DNA of 27,786 nt from Bacteroidia bacterium (GCA_025060275.1 JANXCJ010000005.1:1-27786); one strand, 5' to 3'; counted from the first letter of the stretch, positions 13,598 through 22,357 are shown. The notes: generated by a model not told the origin, from the sequence alone. Program-made: numbers and translations.

Positions 13598-16218
13598 AGA
13601 AACTTTTGCCTGCTGACCTATGGGCTGAAATAGAAGAAGCCCAAAAGGCGGGCTATGAGATAGTTACAGCGGACCCCTACTTTGCTGCGGCTTTGTCAGC
13701 TGAGCTTCCAGGCAGCACTTGCATAGATATTTTCACCTGGGCCGGGCAAAAGGCAAATATAGATAAGCCTAATCCCATAGACCTTTATAAGGCTTTTGAG
13801 GCAGCCCTTCGGAAAATAGATAATTTCCAAACACCCTCTCTGCTGAACTACTGGGAATTAGCCCAGTTGTTTGCCAGAGACTGGCAAGAAGTACTGCTCG
13901 GGACTTCCCAGCTCAGTGAAGTAGAGAGGTACTGGAATGACCTGGCGGCTCATAAGCATATTCAATCCCTTTTTGGACTCTACAAAGAGGAGGTTCTTCC
14001 TGAGGTGTTTAAGCAACTACCCTTTCCTTTGCGGCCTGTCCGGGAGACGAAGGGATTATGGGAGAAGCTCCCTCAGTTTATTCAGGAATATCAGTCTAGT
14101 TTGCAAAGTCGGGGAAAGTTCTTTCTGGAGTCTGCATTACATTCGCAGAAAGTACTACAAAATAGAGCTATTTTCCTGCACATATACAGCGCCTATCCTC
14201 TCGTGGAGGGCTTTATAAAGCGGGTGCGAGAAAGGGGTGGGCAAATATTAGGGTGGGATATTTCTGGTTTGAGTACGTGGCTTCCCGAGATATGGAGTGA
14301 TGTGGTTTTTCCTTCTGGTGGAGCACAAATTGAAGTTACTTCTCGTAGAGTTAGTCTTCATAAGCGTAACTCAGGCTTGGAGGTGGTAGAGGAAGCTGTT
14401 AGTGCTATTGCTACTTATGCTCGTACGCATCCCCAGGAGAAAATAGCTATCTGGTGTGAGGGTGAGGTAGAGCATCTTCTGCGACACCTCCTAAATCAAG
14501 AAGGATTGGGCGATGAGCTCTCTCCGCCTATTCTTTCTCTTTGGGAAGGTACAAGGGTTGGGAAAGCACTTCAACCCTATGCTGCACTAGGTTTGAGAGG
14601 GGCTATGGACCAATGGCCTGTGGTGGATATATCCTCAGAGCCGCAGGAGGAGTGGGCAGGAGAGTTGTATGAAATCGTAGCCCACACGCTGAGTCCTCGT
14701 GAAATTTCCTCTTGGCAGTTTCTTATGGGACTCCTACAGAGCCACAAACAGAACCTCCCCGCCTTTTCACCTCGTACTCGTTTATACATAGGGCGCCTGA
14801 CACAATTAGCTGGAGGGGAGTATGGAGCCTTATTTATAATACATCCTCCCAAAGAGCCATTGGGTAGCTGGGATAGGCCCAGCTTCTGGATACCTTCTCT
14901 CAGGGCGTGTTTTTTTCCGCGTGAGCGGCACGCTAAGCTTACTTGGCGCCTCGTGAGTATTTTATTATGGGGAAGTCATGAGATACACCTTTGGCGTCAG
15001 GCTGGAGCAGAGTATCAGACACCCATAGAGGAGCTTATGGAATATGCAGACCACATGGAGTCAAGAGGAGCGATAGGCATAGTGGAAAAGGAAGAGCCAT
15101 TTCCTATCTCTCTCTCAGGTCCTCATACTATAGAGACAAGAGAACCGCTTCCTCTAACCTCTCTTTCACCGGCTGAGATAGCCCAGTTCTTTGTTTGCCC
15201 TCGGAGATTGTATTGGGCGCGGTTACTTCCTGAGCGTCCTGCCTCAGAGCCTATAATAATAGGTCAAATCCTACACAAGATAATAGAGAAAAGTTTTCGT
15301 AGCCCAAGAGCTTCCCATAGCTTCCCATACAGAGCCTCTTTTCGGAAAATCACTTATCGGCTGAGTCGGCGTAGGCTTTTCTACAGAATAGGGGTGATTT
15401 GTAAAGGAAAGGGAAAAGCAGACTCCAAGCACAAGCGCAATGAAGTGGGTCCATGTGGGGTTATTTCCTCTAAAGAGGAGGCAAAAGAAGACTCCCTTAG
15501 ATGGGATTCCAAGTACCGGCTATTGCGTTCTTTTATGGCCCAGGTGGGTCAGGCTGTCTTACATGGTCTGGTAAGGATTCTTTTTGAAGAAGTGGGGGAC
15601 CTACTTATCCCCTCAAAAAAGCTGCGGTGGTACCATGTAAAGTGGCTCACTACGCCTTTTTATTTTTTCCCCGAATTTTCTACGCAGGCTAAGGTGGGGA
15701 ATTTTACCATCAAGGGCAGAGTGGATTTACTCATTCAGAAAAGAGACAGTCCCTCTGAGAATGGAGAATTGTCTCAGTTCTATTTGGTAGACTTCAAGCC
15801 TTCCCTTCCAAGGGAGGGAGTAAAAGCAGAGCGAGTTTTGGAAAACCTTCCAGAGGGGTGGTTGGAGGGGAACGCCCCTTTCTCTGACTCTAAGACGTTT
15901 CATGAAGCTCCTTTTCAGCTTTTGACCTATATGTGGCTTTTTTCTCAGACTAACATGCCTGTAACTAAAGGAGGCTTGATTGCTTTATGGTGGCATCCAA
16001 CAGAGCACAAGGAAAACAAAGGGGCGTCTCCTCTCCTTGTTTATGATGCGGATACCGTTTCAGTCGTTATGGAGAGGATACAAAAAATTTGGGAAAAAAC
16101 TTCTGCCTACCTCTTCAAAGCGATGTATGAGGGCTCAGAGAGGTTTCCTCAGACTTCGCAGTACAGGAATTGCCGCCACTGCGACTTTGCCCTTTTATGC
16201 GACCGGCTGGAAAAGTAG
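13594..16218 (+). CDS. AddB-like PD-(D/E)XK nuclease with predicted Fe-S cluster
   Basis: An 874-aa protein. The C-terminal RecB-type nuclease shows GQILHKIIE (His561), KGRVDLL (Asp711), VDFKP (Asp733, Lys735) and FQLLTY (Gln775). Four cysteines, C535 (FFVCPRRLYW) and C860, C863, C869 (CRHCDFALLC), match the split 4Fe-4S pattern of AddB and Cas4. The N-terminal half resembles the helicase-derived part of AddB-like proteins but has no Walker A, so it is probably not an active motor. A role in double-strand end processing with an AddA-type helicase is inferred; no addA is adjacent. Residues about 567-630 between nuclease motifs form an unusually basic insert, beginning at a tandem 10-bp duplication (15310-15329). 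Confidence 0.83.
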   Translation: MKKLLPADLWAEIEEAQKAGYEIVTADPYFAAALSAELPGSTCIDIFTWAGQKANIDKPNPIDLYKAFEAALRKIDNFQTPSLLNYWELAQLFARDWQEVLLGTSQLSEVERYWNDLAAHKHIQSLFGLYKEEVLPEVFKQLPFPLRPVRETKGLWEKLPQFIQEYQSSLQSRGKFFLESALHSQKVLQNRAIFLHIYSAYPLVEGFIKRVRERGGQILGWDISGLSTWLPEIWSDVVFPSGGAQIEVTSRRVSLHKRNSGLEVVEEAVSAIATYARTHPQEKIAIWCEGEVEHLLRHLLNQEGLGDELSPPILSLWEGTRVGKALQPYAALGLRGAMDQWPVVDISSEPQEEWAGELYEIVAHTLSPREISSWQFLMGLLQSHKQNLPAFSPRTRLYIGRLTQLAGGEYGALFIIHPPKEPLGSWDRPSFWIPSLRACFFPRERHAKLTWRLVSILLWGSHEIHLWRQAGAEYQTPIEELMEYADHMESRGAIGIVEKEEPFPISLSGPHTIETREPLPLTSLSPAEIAQFFVCPRRLYWARLLPERPASEPIIIGQILHKIIEKSFRSPRASHSFPYRASFRKITYRLSRRRLFYRIGVICKGKGKADSKHKRNEVGPCGVISSKEEAKEDSLRWDSKYRLLRSFMAQVGQAVLHGLVRILFEEVGDLLIPSKKLRWYHVKWLTTPFYFFPEFSTQAKVGNFTIKGRVDLLIQKRDSPSENGELSQFYLVDFKPSLPREGVKAERVLENLPEGWLEGNAPFSDSKTFHEAPFQLLTYMWLFSQTNMPVTKGGLIALWWHPTEHKENKGASPLLVYDADTVSVVMERIQKIWEKTSAYLFKAMYEGSERFPQTSQYRNCRHCDFALLCDRLEK
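15310..15329 (+). repeat. Tandem 10-bp duplication inside the nuclease gene
   Basis: GCTTCCCATA occurs twice back to back (15310-15319, 15320-15329). Its length is not a multiple of three, so a recent duplication would have changed the reading frame. It sits where the protein leaves the conserved motif GQILHKIIE and enters a basic segment unlike the rest. Confidence 0.7.
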
Positions 16219-17120
16219 CAGTTGGTGAATTTTCTCAGAGAAAGTGGATAGGGCATTTAGCTTTGGTGGGACAAACGCTTATTATTTGCGGGGGATATGT
16301 TGTGGGGCGGGAAGCAGCGCAGCGTTTTGATCCTCTTCTTCTTACGGGCTTGCGTGCATGGGCAAGCGCAGCTGTATATTTAGCATTCATACCCCTATTT
16401 AGGCGTTTAGGATGGATAAGTTATGCTTGGAGTCATTTACCTGGCTTATGGAAAGAAGGACTATGGATACTTGCCTTTTTAGGCATATTCTTCAATCAGC
16501 TTCTTTTCAACTGGGGGTTGCGTTATACTACTGCGGCTACCACTGCGCTAATCTATGCTCTGACGCCTTCCGTAGTTTTCTGGCTGGGTGTGTGGGTGTT
16601 TAGACGAGAGAAAGTAAGCATGAAGAAGATCACAGCTTTATTTTTAGCGTATGTAGGGGTTGTATTAGCTCTCTGGCACAACCTTATTCATGCCACACAT
16701 GGGTGGGGCTGGCTACTCATATTAGCAGCAGTAGGATTTTGGGGGTGGTATCTTAACTTTTCCCCTCCTATTATTGAGCGGGTAGGCGCAATAGGGGTTA
16801 CAGCATATGTAATGATATTAGGGGCAATTCTTCATACTCCTACTTTGATTATAGGGCTTTTCCGCCAAGAGTGGGATATATTAGGATGGGGGGCATGGAT
16901 GAGTCTAAGCTACTTAGTGTTAGGGATGTCTGTGGCAGCCTACCTTCTCCTTAATGCCGGGCTCCATTATCTTACTCCTACCCAGACAGCTCTGTATATT
17001 AGCTTTCAGCCACTGGGTACCACTTTCTTAGCAGCGAGTTTAGGGCAGGAACCTCTTTCATGGCAGCTCCTTGTGGGGGCGCTTATAACCACAGGGGGAA
17101 TGTTACTTTTTCGGCGGTGA
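16197..17120 (+). CDS. EamA/DMT-family membrane transporter
   Basis: A 307-aa inner-membrane protein with about ten hydrophobic helices in two repeated EamA halves (drug/metabolite transporter superfamily). The first half opens HLALVGQTLIICGGYVVGREA and includes NQLLFNWGLRYTTAATTALIYALTPSVVFWLGV; the second repeats the pattern in LLLNAGLHYLTPTQTALYISFQPLGTTFLAA. Substrate cannot be predicted; family members move amino acids, nucleotides or other metabolites. I use ATG 16197, which overlaps the nuclease gene by 22 bases; the frame extends back to ATG 16170, but that adds only residues read through the nuclease cysteine motif. Its TGA overlaps the GTG start of tadA. Confidence 0.85.
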   Translation: MRPAGKVAVGEFSQRKWIGHLALVGQTLIICGGYVVGREAAQRFDPLLLTGLRAWASAAVYLAFIPLFRRLGWISYAWSHLPGLWKEGLWILAFLGIFFNQLLFNWGLRYTTAATTALIYALTPSVVFWLGVWVFRREKVSMKKITALFLAYVGVVLALWHNLIHATHGWGWLLILAAVGFWGWYLNFSPPIIERVGAIGVTAYVMILGAILHTPTLIIGLFRQEWDILGWGAWMSLSYLVLGMSVAAYLLLNAGLHYLTPTQTALYISFQPLGTTFLAASLGQEPLSWQLLVGALITTGGMLLFRR

Positions 17121-17554
17121 GGGAAGATGCTTATTTCCTTCGTATAGCGCTTCAAGAGGCTAAGCAAGCCCTTGAGGAGGGGGAGGTGCCAGTAGGCGCA
17201 GTAATTGTCATGGAAGGACAGATAGTTGCTCGCGACCATAATCGTATAGAGCAGCTCAAGGACCCCACAGCGCATGCTGAAATTCTCTGCATAACGGCTG
17301 CTACAAATGCTCTTCAGGCAAAATACCTGCCTAATGCTACACTGTATGTAACTTTAGAACCGTGTGCAATGTGTGCTTCGGCTGCAAGCTGGGCACAGCT
17401 CGGTACAATTGTATATGCAGCTTCTGACCCGGAGAAAGGATTTTTACGTTACTCTCCTTCCCTTCTCCATCCCCGCACACTCGTAAGAAAAGGGCTTTTC
17501 GCAGAGGAAGCCCTGTCCCTTCTCCACCACTTTTTTCATTTGAGACGGAAATAG
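17117..17554 (+). CDS. tadA: tRNA adenosine(34) deaminase
   Basis: A 145-aa zinc deaminase that converts A34 to inosine in tRNA-Arg(ACG). The catalytic HAE is at residues 53-55 (TAHAEI) and the zinc cysteines are in PCAMC (C83, C86); GEVPVGAVIV is the usual N-terminal motif. Guanine deaminase is a related possibility, but length and motifs favour TadA. Although the frame opens at 17060, GTG 17117 forms a GTGA overlap with the transporter stop and gives the normal family length. Confidence 0.88.
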   Translation: MREDAYFLRIALQEAKQALEEGEVPVGAVIVMEGQIVARDHNRIEQLKDPTAHAEILCITAATNALQAKYLPNATLYVTLEPCAMCASAASWAQLGTIVYAASDPEKGFLRYSPSLLHPRTLVRKGLFAEEALSLLHHFFHLRRK

Positions 17555-17574
17555 GGCACATGAGGATTTTTGTT

Positions 17575-17582
17575 TATATTTG
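17575..17582 (+). promoter_or_regulatory. TAnnTTTG (-7) element before the T9SS-type protein gene
   Basis: TATATTTG is seven bases before ATG 17590. It lies inside the longer open frame that starts at 17560, which argues that the true start is the downstream ATG. Confidence 0.5.
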
Positions 17583-17589
17583 TTGTCCT

Positions 17590-18624
17590 ATGAGGTCGGT
17601 CATGACTACTTTGTTACTGGGAGGCTTGTGGGCGCAAATACAGATTGGGCACACTGATTTACCTAATGCGGGCTCAACCTATACTGTTAGCCAAGTAACA
17701 CCACGACCTGGGCTGGACTTTGTCTCTACGGGTGCAAACCATATTTGGGACTTTTCACAGCTTCCTTCGGATACCCAGCTTACCATAGAGTGGAAAAGTC
17801 CCCTTCAGGTACCCCAGTATTTCTTTAACTGTGGAAATGCGAGTTGGCAAGCACTTCTTTACAAAGTTGCTGACTCCATTCCTACTCCGTCTGGAACACT
17901 GCGGGACCTTTATGCATTTTGTAGGAAAGGGCCTACGCAAATGGTAGTGAGTGGTTTGGGGATGACTATTAATAATGTGCCCATCACGCAGTGTTATCAG
18001 GATGAGGATGAGATGTATGTGCTTCCTATCTATTATGGGAGGCGGGACAGCACCACTTTTCGGATACAATATACTCTTCCTTCGCAGTTTGGCACTATAG
18101 TATGGGCTAGGAGGGGTTACAAAATTCATTTAGCGGATGGGTATGGGGAGATTCGTACGCCATATGGTCAATTCAATTGCTTGCGTTTGCGTGAGGATGT
18201 AAGGGAATGGGATACTGTCTATTTCAATAACATACCCGTACAAAGCCGAGACTCCGCCTATACCCGGTTTGAATGGTTAGGGCAAGGGCAGGGAGTTGCT
18301 CTTCTGCAAGTAGAGGGAAGGTGGATCGGAACGAATTTTATCCCCCTCAATATTCAATACAAAGATAACTCTCGTGCAAGCAGCTTGACAGGGCCAGAAG
18401 GAAGTGTGCGGGTTTTATTCAATTCGGCAAGGGGTGAACTGTATGTTATGCCTCCTAAGGGACACTACGTCATACGCAACCTAATAGGACAAATAGTAGC
18501 AGAGGGAGACGTGCCAGCTACAGGTCAAATATACTTACCCAGTAGCTTACCAGAGGGTATTTACTTCCTCCGGTTAGTACAGGGGGGTCGAGAAAGTTGG
18601 CATCGCTTTGCTTTGACGAAATAA
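17590..18624 (+). CDS. Secreted protein with T9SS type A sorting domain
   Basis: A 344-aa protein with a signal peptide (MRSVMTTLLLGGLWAQ) and a C-terminal domain of about 75 residues typical of type IX secretion cargo: GSVRVLFNSARGELYV, YVIRNLIGQIVAEGDV, LPEGIYFLRLVQGG, then a basic end RFALTK. The middle is beta-rich with no recognised enzyme motif; it starts IQIGHTDLPNAGSTYTVS, a phrase common in exported Bacteroidota proteins of unknown function. It should pass the outer membrane by T9SS and be anchored or released. An alternative start at 17560 would put a non-signal segment first, and the promoter element at 17575-17582 lies inside it. It follows tadA closely on the same strand. Confidence 0.83.
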   Translation: MRSVMTTLLLGGLWAQIQIGHTDLPNAGSTYTVSQVTPRPGLDFVSTGANHIWDFSQLPSDTQLTIEWKSPLQVPQYFFNCGNASWQALLYKVADSIPTPSGTLRDLYAFCRKGPTQMVVSGLGMTINNVPITQCYQDEDEMYVLPIYYGRRDSTTFRIQYTLPSQFGTIVWARRGYKIHLADGYGEIRTPYGQFNCLRLREDVREWDTVYFNNIPVQSRDSAYTRFEWLGQGQGVALLQVEGRWIGTNFIPLNIQYKDNSRASSLTGPEGSVRVLFNSARGELYVMPPKGHYVIRNLIGQIVAEGDVPATGQIYLPSSLPEGIYFLRLVQGGRESWHRFALTK

Positions 18625-18654
18625 CTTGGACTCTGCAGAAAGAACCAACTCAAG

Positions 18655-18873
18655 ATGGGACGCCTATTAGTGGGGATAGGCATATTCCTGCTCCTTGCAG
18701 GGGCTGTAATGTGGCTGATGGAAAAAGGGGGGTGGAACTGGCCCCGTCTGCCCGGAGATATTATAGTTGAAAAGCCTAACCTTAGAATTTATATACCGTT
18801 GGGAAGTAGCTTACTTATCAGCTTGCTACTCAGTGGTATCCTCTACCTGCTCTCGCGCTGGGGACATAGCTGA
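18655..18873 (+). CDS. DUF2905 small membrane protein
   Basis: A 72-aa protein with two transmembrane helices (about 3-22 and 47-68) separated by the family signature WPRLPGDIIVEKPNLRIYIPLGSS. DUF2905 proteins are conserved in many bacteria and have no known function. It starts 30 bases after the T9SS-type gene and is likely its last partner in the transcript. Its final 48 bases overlap, tail to tail, the coding end of the metal-receptor gene on the other strand. Confidence 0.87.
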   Translation: MGRLLVGIGIFLLLAGAVMWLMEKGGWNWPRLPGDIIVEKPNLRIYIPLGSSLLISLLLSGILYLLSRWGHS

Positions 18874-19767
18874 ATTGCCCACCAGCTCAGGATGGATAAT
18901 TTGTAAGAGTGTGAAAAAGACTTGTACGGGATTGCTAAAGGGACGCTGAATAAACCAAGGGGGAATACTGAAAACTCTTTTATAGCGAATGGCGGGAGAA
19001 GTATAAGCGTCGGGATATTGTCTCAAAAAGTCATTGAGAAGTTCAGTTGAATTCTCAGGCACTAGAATAATATCAGGAAGAGCATGGTAAAGAGTTTCGG
19101 GGTGAGGCAAAAAATACTCAGCCTCTGCTTTGTAAGGAATGCTACCGCCTGTTTCCTGTACAAGTGTAGCAAGAGGATGACGTTGACTCAACAAGGCTAA
19201 AGGCTCTCCTAATGTTAAAATCGCTACTTTGAAGACTCTGGATTCTTTGGCTAAGAGAGATTTTTGCTGGGCTATCCTTTCCAAGCTATCGGCGGTATGT
19301 TTTATGAGAGGTTGATCATATACTTTGGCTAAATTTTTCATGTGCCTAAGCCAGCTTGCGAGCGTCCGGGGGGCAAAGACATAGAGAAGGTCTGGGGAGA
19401 AACTTTCTACTGCTTGAGGGGAGGGTACCCATGCCCATTCTACTCTGTTACGGAATAACGCATCTGAAAGAGCAATAGAGTCTCCGCAAGGAAGGTAAAA
19501 TATGCGAGGATCATCTCCTTCTCCTACACAAGCTGCTTTTACATAGGAAAAAAGCCCAGCACTCTGCCAGAGTCCTATGGCTTCCGGCGTGCATAAGGCA
19601 ACACGACTAGGAGGAGTGCGGAGGTACAATTCATTTCCTGCATCATCCCGCAATCTCGTGCCAATCAGTGGGGCTTCTGCGAGCCATCCAGGTGCCGGCT
19701 TACAGCCTTCAAGGAGTATTACTAAAAGAGAAATCGTAGGAAAAATAGTTATACTTTGTGGTTGCAT
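18826..19767 (-). CDS. Helical-backbone metal receptor lipoprotein (BtuF/FhuD-like)
   Basis: A 313-aa substrate-binding lipoprotein. The signal segment SITIFPTISLLVILLEGC gives Cys22 as the lipidation site. The domain then follows the class III binding-protein plan: LRDDAGNELYLRTPPSRVALCTPEAIGLWQSAGL, SFSPDLLYVFAPRTLASWL, a helical backbone around 165-195, FKVAILTLGEPLALLSQRHPLATLVQETGG, and LPDIILVPEN. Ligands of such proteins include iron chelates, haem and cobalamin; none can be chosen here, and no importer genes adjoin. ATG 19767 is preferred; the frame opens earlier only at TTG 19806. It is 55 bases downstream of dus on the same strand and overlaps the DUF2905 gene end. Confidence 0.82.
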   Translation of the reverse strand: MQPQSITIFPTISLLVILLEGCKPAPGWLAEAPLIGTRLRDDAGNELYLRTPPSRVALCTPEAIGLWQSAGLFSYVKAACVGEGDDPRIFYLPCGDSIALSDALFRNRVEWAWVPSPQAVESFSPDLLYVFAPRTLASWLRHMKNLAKVYDQPLIKHTADSLERIAQQKSLLAKESRVFKVAILTLGEPLALLSQRHPLATLVQETGGSIPYKAEAEYFLPHPETLYHALPDIILVPENSTELLNDFLRQYPDAYTSPAIRYKRVFSIPPWFIQRPFSNPVQVFFTLLQIIHPELVGNSAMSPAREQVEDTTE

Positions 19768-19822
19768 AGAGCTAAATAGACAAGTAAGGAGTCTCGTAAA
19801 AAACAATCATGTTTTTTGTATT

Positions 19823-20845
19823 CTACGGGAAGCATAGCACAGCATCTACCTCCTGCCCACGGTAAGCCTTTTGAATTCTATCTAAGCATTTCTCTAACTC
19901 TGTAGGAGTATGAGCTTCCATGAGAGATAGGCGGATAGACTTACCATTGGGTATGCCTTTGAAGTAGCCGCTGTAGTGCTTTCGGAGTTCTATGAGAGTC
20001 TTTTGAGGAGGTTGAGGTAAGAGATGTAAGGCGTAATGCAGGTGCTTTCGCAGGGTTTCTATTCTTTCTTCCAGGGAAGGAGGGGGCAGTAGCTTGCCGG
20101 TTTCAAAGAAGTGCTTTATTTCCCGAAATATCCATGGGTATCCAATGGCGGCTCGTCCTATCATGAGAGCGTCTGGTTTGTAAGTGTGGTAGAGCTCCCA
20201 GGCAGTCTGGGGTGAGTCAATATCTCCGTTACCGATGATGGGAATTTGTATAGAGGGGTCTTGCTTAAGGTAGCCTATCCATTCCCATCGGACTTTGCCC
20301 TGGTAGCCGTCAGCTCTCGTGCGTGCATGCACAGCTAAGGCTTGGATGCCTGCAGCTTGCAGCCGGTGAGCTACTTCTATGATTCGGATACTACTCGCGT
20401 CCCATCCTAAGCGAGTCTTTACGGTTACAGGAAGAGAAGTACTCTCCACTATCGCTCTTGTGAGAGTTTCCATCTTGGGTATGTCTCGTAGAATGGCCGC
20501 GCCTGCCCCTTTGCATACGATTTTGCTTACAGGGCAGCCGTAGTTGATGTCCAGCCAATCTGGCTGGACCTTTTCTATTAGACGGGCTGCCTCACGCATA
20601 GATTCTAACTCGCTTCCGAAAATCTGTATTGCTATAGGGCGTTCTTCCTCCCATATTTGGGCTTTTTGCCAGCTTTTCTCTACTTGACGGATCAGTGCCT
20701 CACTTGAGATGAACTCTGTTACCACTGCATCGGCGCCCATCTCTTTGCAGAGCCGTCTAAAGCTCGCATCGCTCACATCTTCCATGGGCGCGAGAAAAAG
20801 TGGAGGTGCTGTTCCTCCTTGCCACTCTACTTTACCTATGCGCAT
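19823..20845 (-). CDS. dus: tRNA-dihydrouridine synthase (DusB-like)
   Basis: A 340-aa FMN-dependent TIM-barrel enzyme that reduces uridine to dihydrouridine in tRNA. It opens with the FMN-binding motif LFLAPMEDVSDASFRRLC, then EFISSEALIRQ, and carries catalytic Cys104 in DINYGCPVSKI. VKTRLGWD, AVHARTR, IIGNGDIDSPQ and ALMIGRAAIGYPWIF complete the barrel. It groups by motif with DusB-type enzymes. ATG 20845 is chosen over an upstream TTG (20872). TAAATTTA (20861-20854), one base off the -7 consensus, precedes it by eight bases. It is divergent from cysS with only 42 bases between starts. Confidence 0.93.
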   Translation of the reverse strand: MRIGKVEWQGGTAPPLFLAPMEDVSDASFRRLCKEMGADAVVTEFISSEALIRQVEKSWQKAQIWEEERPIAIQIFGSELESMREAARLIEKVQPDWLDINYGCPVSKIVCKGAGAAILRDIPKMETLTRAIVESTSLPVTVKTRLGWDASSIRIIEVAHRLQAAGIQALAVHARTRADGYQGKVRWEWIGYLKQDPSIQIPIIGNGDIDSPQTAWELYHTYKPDALMIGRAAIGYPWIFREIKHFFETGKLLPPPSLEERIETLRKHLHYALHLLPQPPQKTLIELRKHYSGYFKGIPNGKSIRLSLMEAHTPTELEKCLDRIQKAYRGQEVDAVLCFP

Positions 20846-20853
20846 GCTTGTGA

Positions 20854-20861
20854 TAAATTTA
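20854..20861 (-). promoter_or_regulatory. Near-consensus -7 element of dus
   Basis: The palindrome TAAATTTA lies eight bases before the dus ATG on the minus strand, matching TAnnTTTG in all but the last base. Confidence 0.35.
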
Positions 20862-20875
20862 GGAAGAAGCAAACC

Positions 20876-20883
20876 TATCTTTG
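20876..20883 (+). promoter_or_regulatory. TAnnTTTG (-7) element of cysS
   Basis: TATCTTTG is followed by four bases and then GTG 20888, the start that best fits the CysRS family. A TTG (20848-20850) is 25 bases upstream, longer than the usual spacing. Confidence 0.55.
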
Positions 20884-20887
20884 CTTT

Positions 20888-22357
20888 GTGCCACTTGAGT
20901 TGTACAATACTCTCTCTCGCAAAAAGGAGGTATTCAGTCCTCTACATCCGCCTTATGTAGGAATGTATGTATGCGGCCCTACAGTGTATAGTGACCCCCA
21001 CTTAGGTCATGCGAGAGCTGCTATAACATTTGATGTGCTTTTTAGATATCTAAAGTATTTGGGCTATCAAGTACGCTATGTGCGCAATATAACAGATGTA
21101 GGGCATTTGGAAGGGGATGCGGATGAAGGGGAGGATAAAATCCTCAAAAAGGCCCGCTTAGAGCAAGTAGAACCTATTGAGATAGCCCAACGCTACACAG
21201 CCTTGTATCACAAAGCGATGGATGCCCTGGGGGTCTTGCGTCCCTCTATTGAACCTACAGCTACAGGGCACATTCCCCAGCAGATAGAAATGATTAGGCA
21301 GATTTTGGAGCGGGGGTATGCCTATGAAGTGAATGGCTCTGTCTATCTGGATGTAGAATGTTATAGAAGGGATTTTCCCTATGGGATACTCTCGGGCAGG
21401 AACGTAGAAGAGCTCTTGGCAGGTAGTCGGGAATTGGAAGGACAATCTGAAAAGCGCCACCCCTGGGACTTTGCGTTATGGAAGCGAGCAGAGCCTACTC
21501 ACCTTATGCAGTGGGACTCTCCCTGGGGGCGTGGGTATCCAGGCTGGCATATAGAGTGCTCTGCGATGAGCATAAACTACTTGGGTGTACCTTTTGATAT
21601 ACATGGGGGTGGCTTAGACTTAGTCTTTCCTCATCATGAAGCGGAGATTGCACAAGCCCATGCCTGCTTTGGAAAGGAAGCTGCTTTTCAAGCTCGCTTC
21701 TGGATACACAATAATCTCGTAACAATAGAGGGGCAAAAAATGAGTAAGTCGTTAGGTAATTTTATCACGGTAGAACAAGTCTTCACAGGTAAGCATCCTA
21801 AGCTAAGTCGGGGCTATCCTCCTATGGCTTTGCGCTTTCTTATACTACAGGCCCATTATCGCAGTACTTTAGACTTTTCAGAGGAAGCTCTACTGGGTGC
21901 ATTTCGGGGTTATCTAAGGCTGATGACTGCCTACCAGCGCCTAATGGAGGTTCGTCCATATACCTATTCTTCTTTCTCCGTAGAGGCTTGGCGGGAGAGG
22001 GTATTTGCTGCTCTGAATGATGATCTCAACACAGCGGCTGCTATTGCGCTTTTCTTTGAGCAGACGGAAGAGATAATCCGACTTCGTCGCCAGGAGATTT
22101 ATCTAACAGCTGAAGATTTAGCTCTCTACCAGCTCACATGGAAGGAAGTACTCATAGACATTTTAGGGCTTTCTCCACCCCAGAGCATAGAATGGGAAAA
22201 ATGGGCTTCTCTCATAGGACTCCTTATTCAAATTCGCAGAGATGCTCGCCAGGCTAAGAATTATGCTTTGGCAGATCTGATTAGGGATAAGATGACGAGC
22301 TTAGGCATAAAATTTTTAGATTTTCCTGATGAAACCTTATGGGAGATGTATGAATAA
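20888..22357 (+). CDS. cysS: Cysteinyl-tRNA synthetase
   Basis: A 489-aa class I aminoacyl-tRNA synthetase, which charges tRNA-Cys. It starts PLELYNTLSRKKEVF. Zinc ligands are C29 (YVCGPTVY), C224 (WHIECSAMS) and H249 with E253 nearby (FPHHEAE). The HIGH motif is HLGH (38-41) and KMSKS is at 284-288. The C-terminal part (DDLNTAAAIA, then DLIRDKMTSLGI) is the usual anticodon-binding helical domain. The open frame reaches back to TTG 20819, but the extra 23 residues are unlike the family and are read through the promoter, so GTG 20888 is taken. It is a single copy here, divergent from dus. Confidence 0.95.
   Translation: MPLELYNTLSRKKEVFSPLHPPYVGMYVCGPTVYSDPHLGHARAAITFDVLFRYLKYLGYQVRYVRNITDVGHLEGDADEGEDKILKKARLEQVEPIEIAQRYTALYHKAMDALGVLRPSIEPTATGHIPQQIEMIRQILERGYAYEVNGSVYLDVECYRRDFPYGILSGRNVEELLAGSRELEGQSEKRHPWDFALWKRAEPTHLMQWDSPWGRGYPGWHIECSAMSINYLGVPFDIHGGGLDLVFPHHEAEIAQAHACFGKEAAFQARFWIHNNLVTIEGQKMSKSLGNFITVEQVFTGKHPKLSRGYPPMALRFLILQAHYRSTLDFSEEALLGAFRGYLRLMTAYQRLMEVRPYTYSSFSVEAWRERVFAALNDDLNTAAAIALFFEQTEEIIRLRRQEIYLTAEDLALYQLTWKEVLIDILGLSPPQSIEWEKWASLIGLLIQIRRDARQAKNYALADLIRDKMTSLGIKFLDFPDETLWEMYE

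Noticed and set aside
20819..20887. N-terminal extension of cysS from a TTG
   Set aside because: It runs through the dus start and the cysS -7 element, and CysRS proteins begin at the PLELYNTLSRK region.
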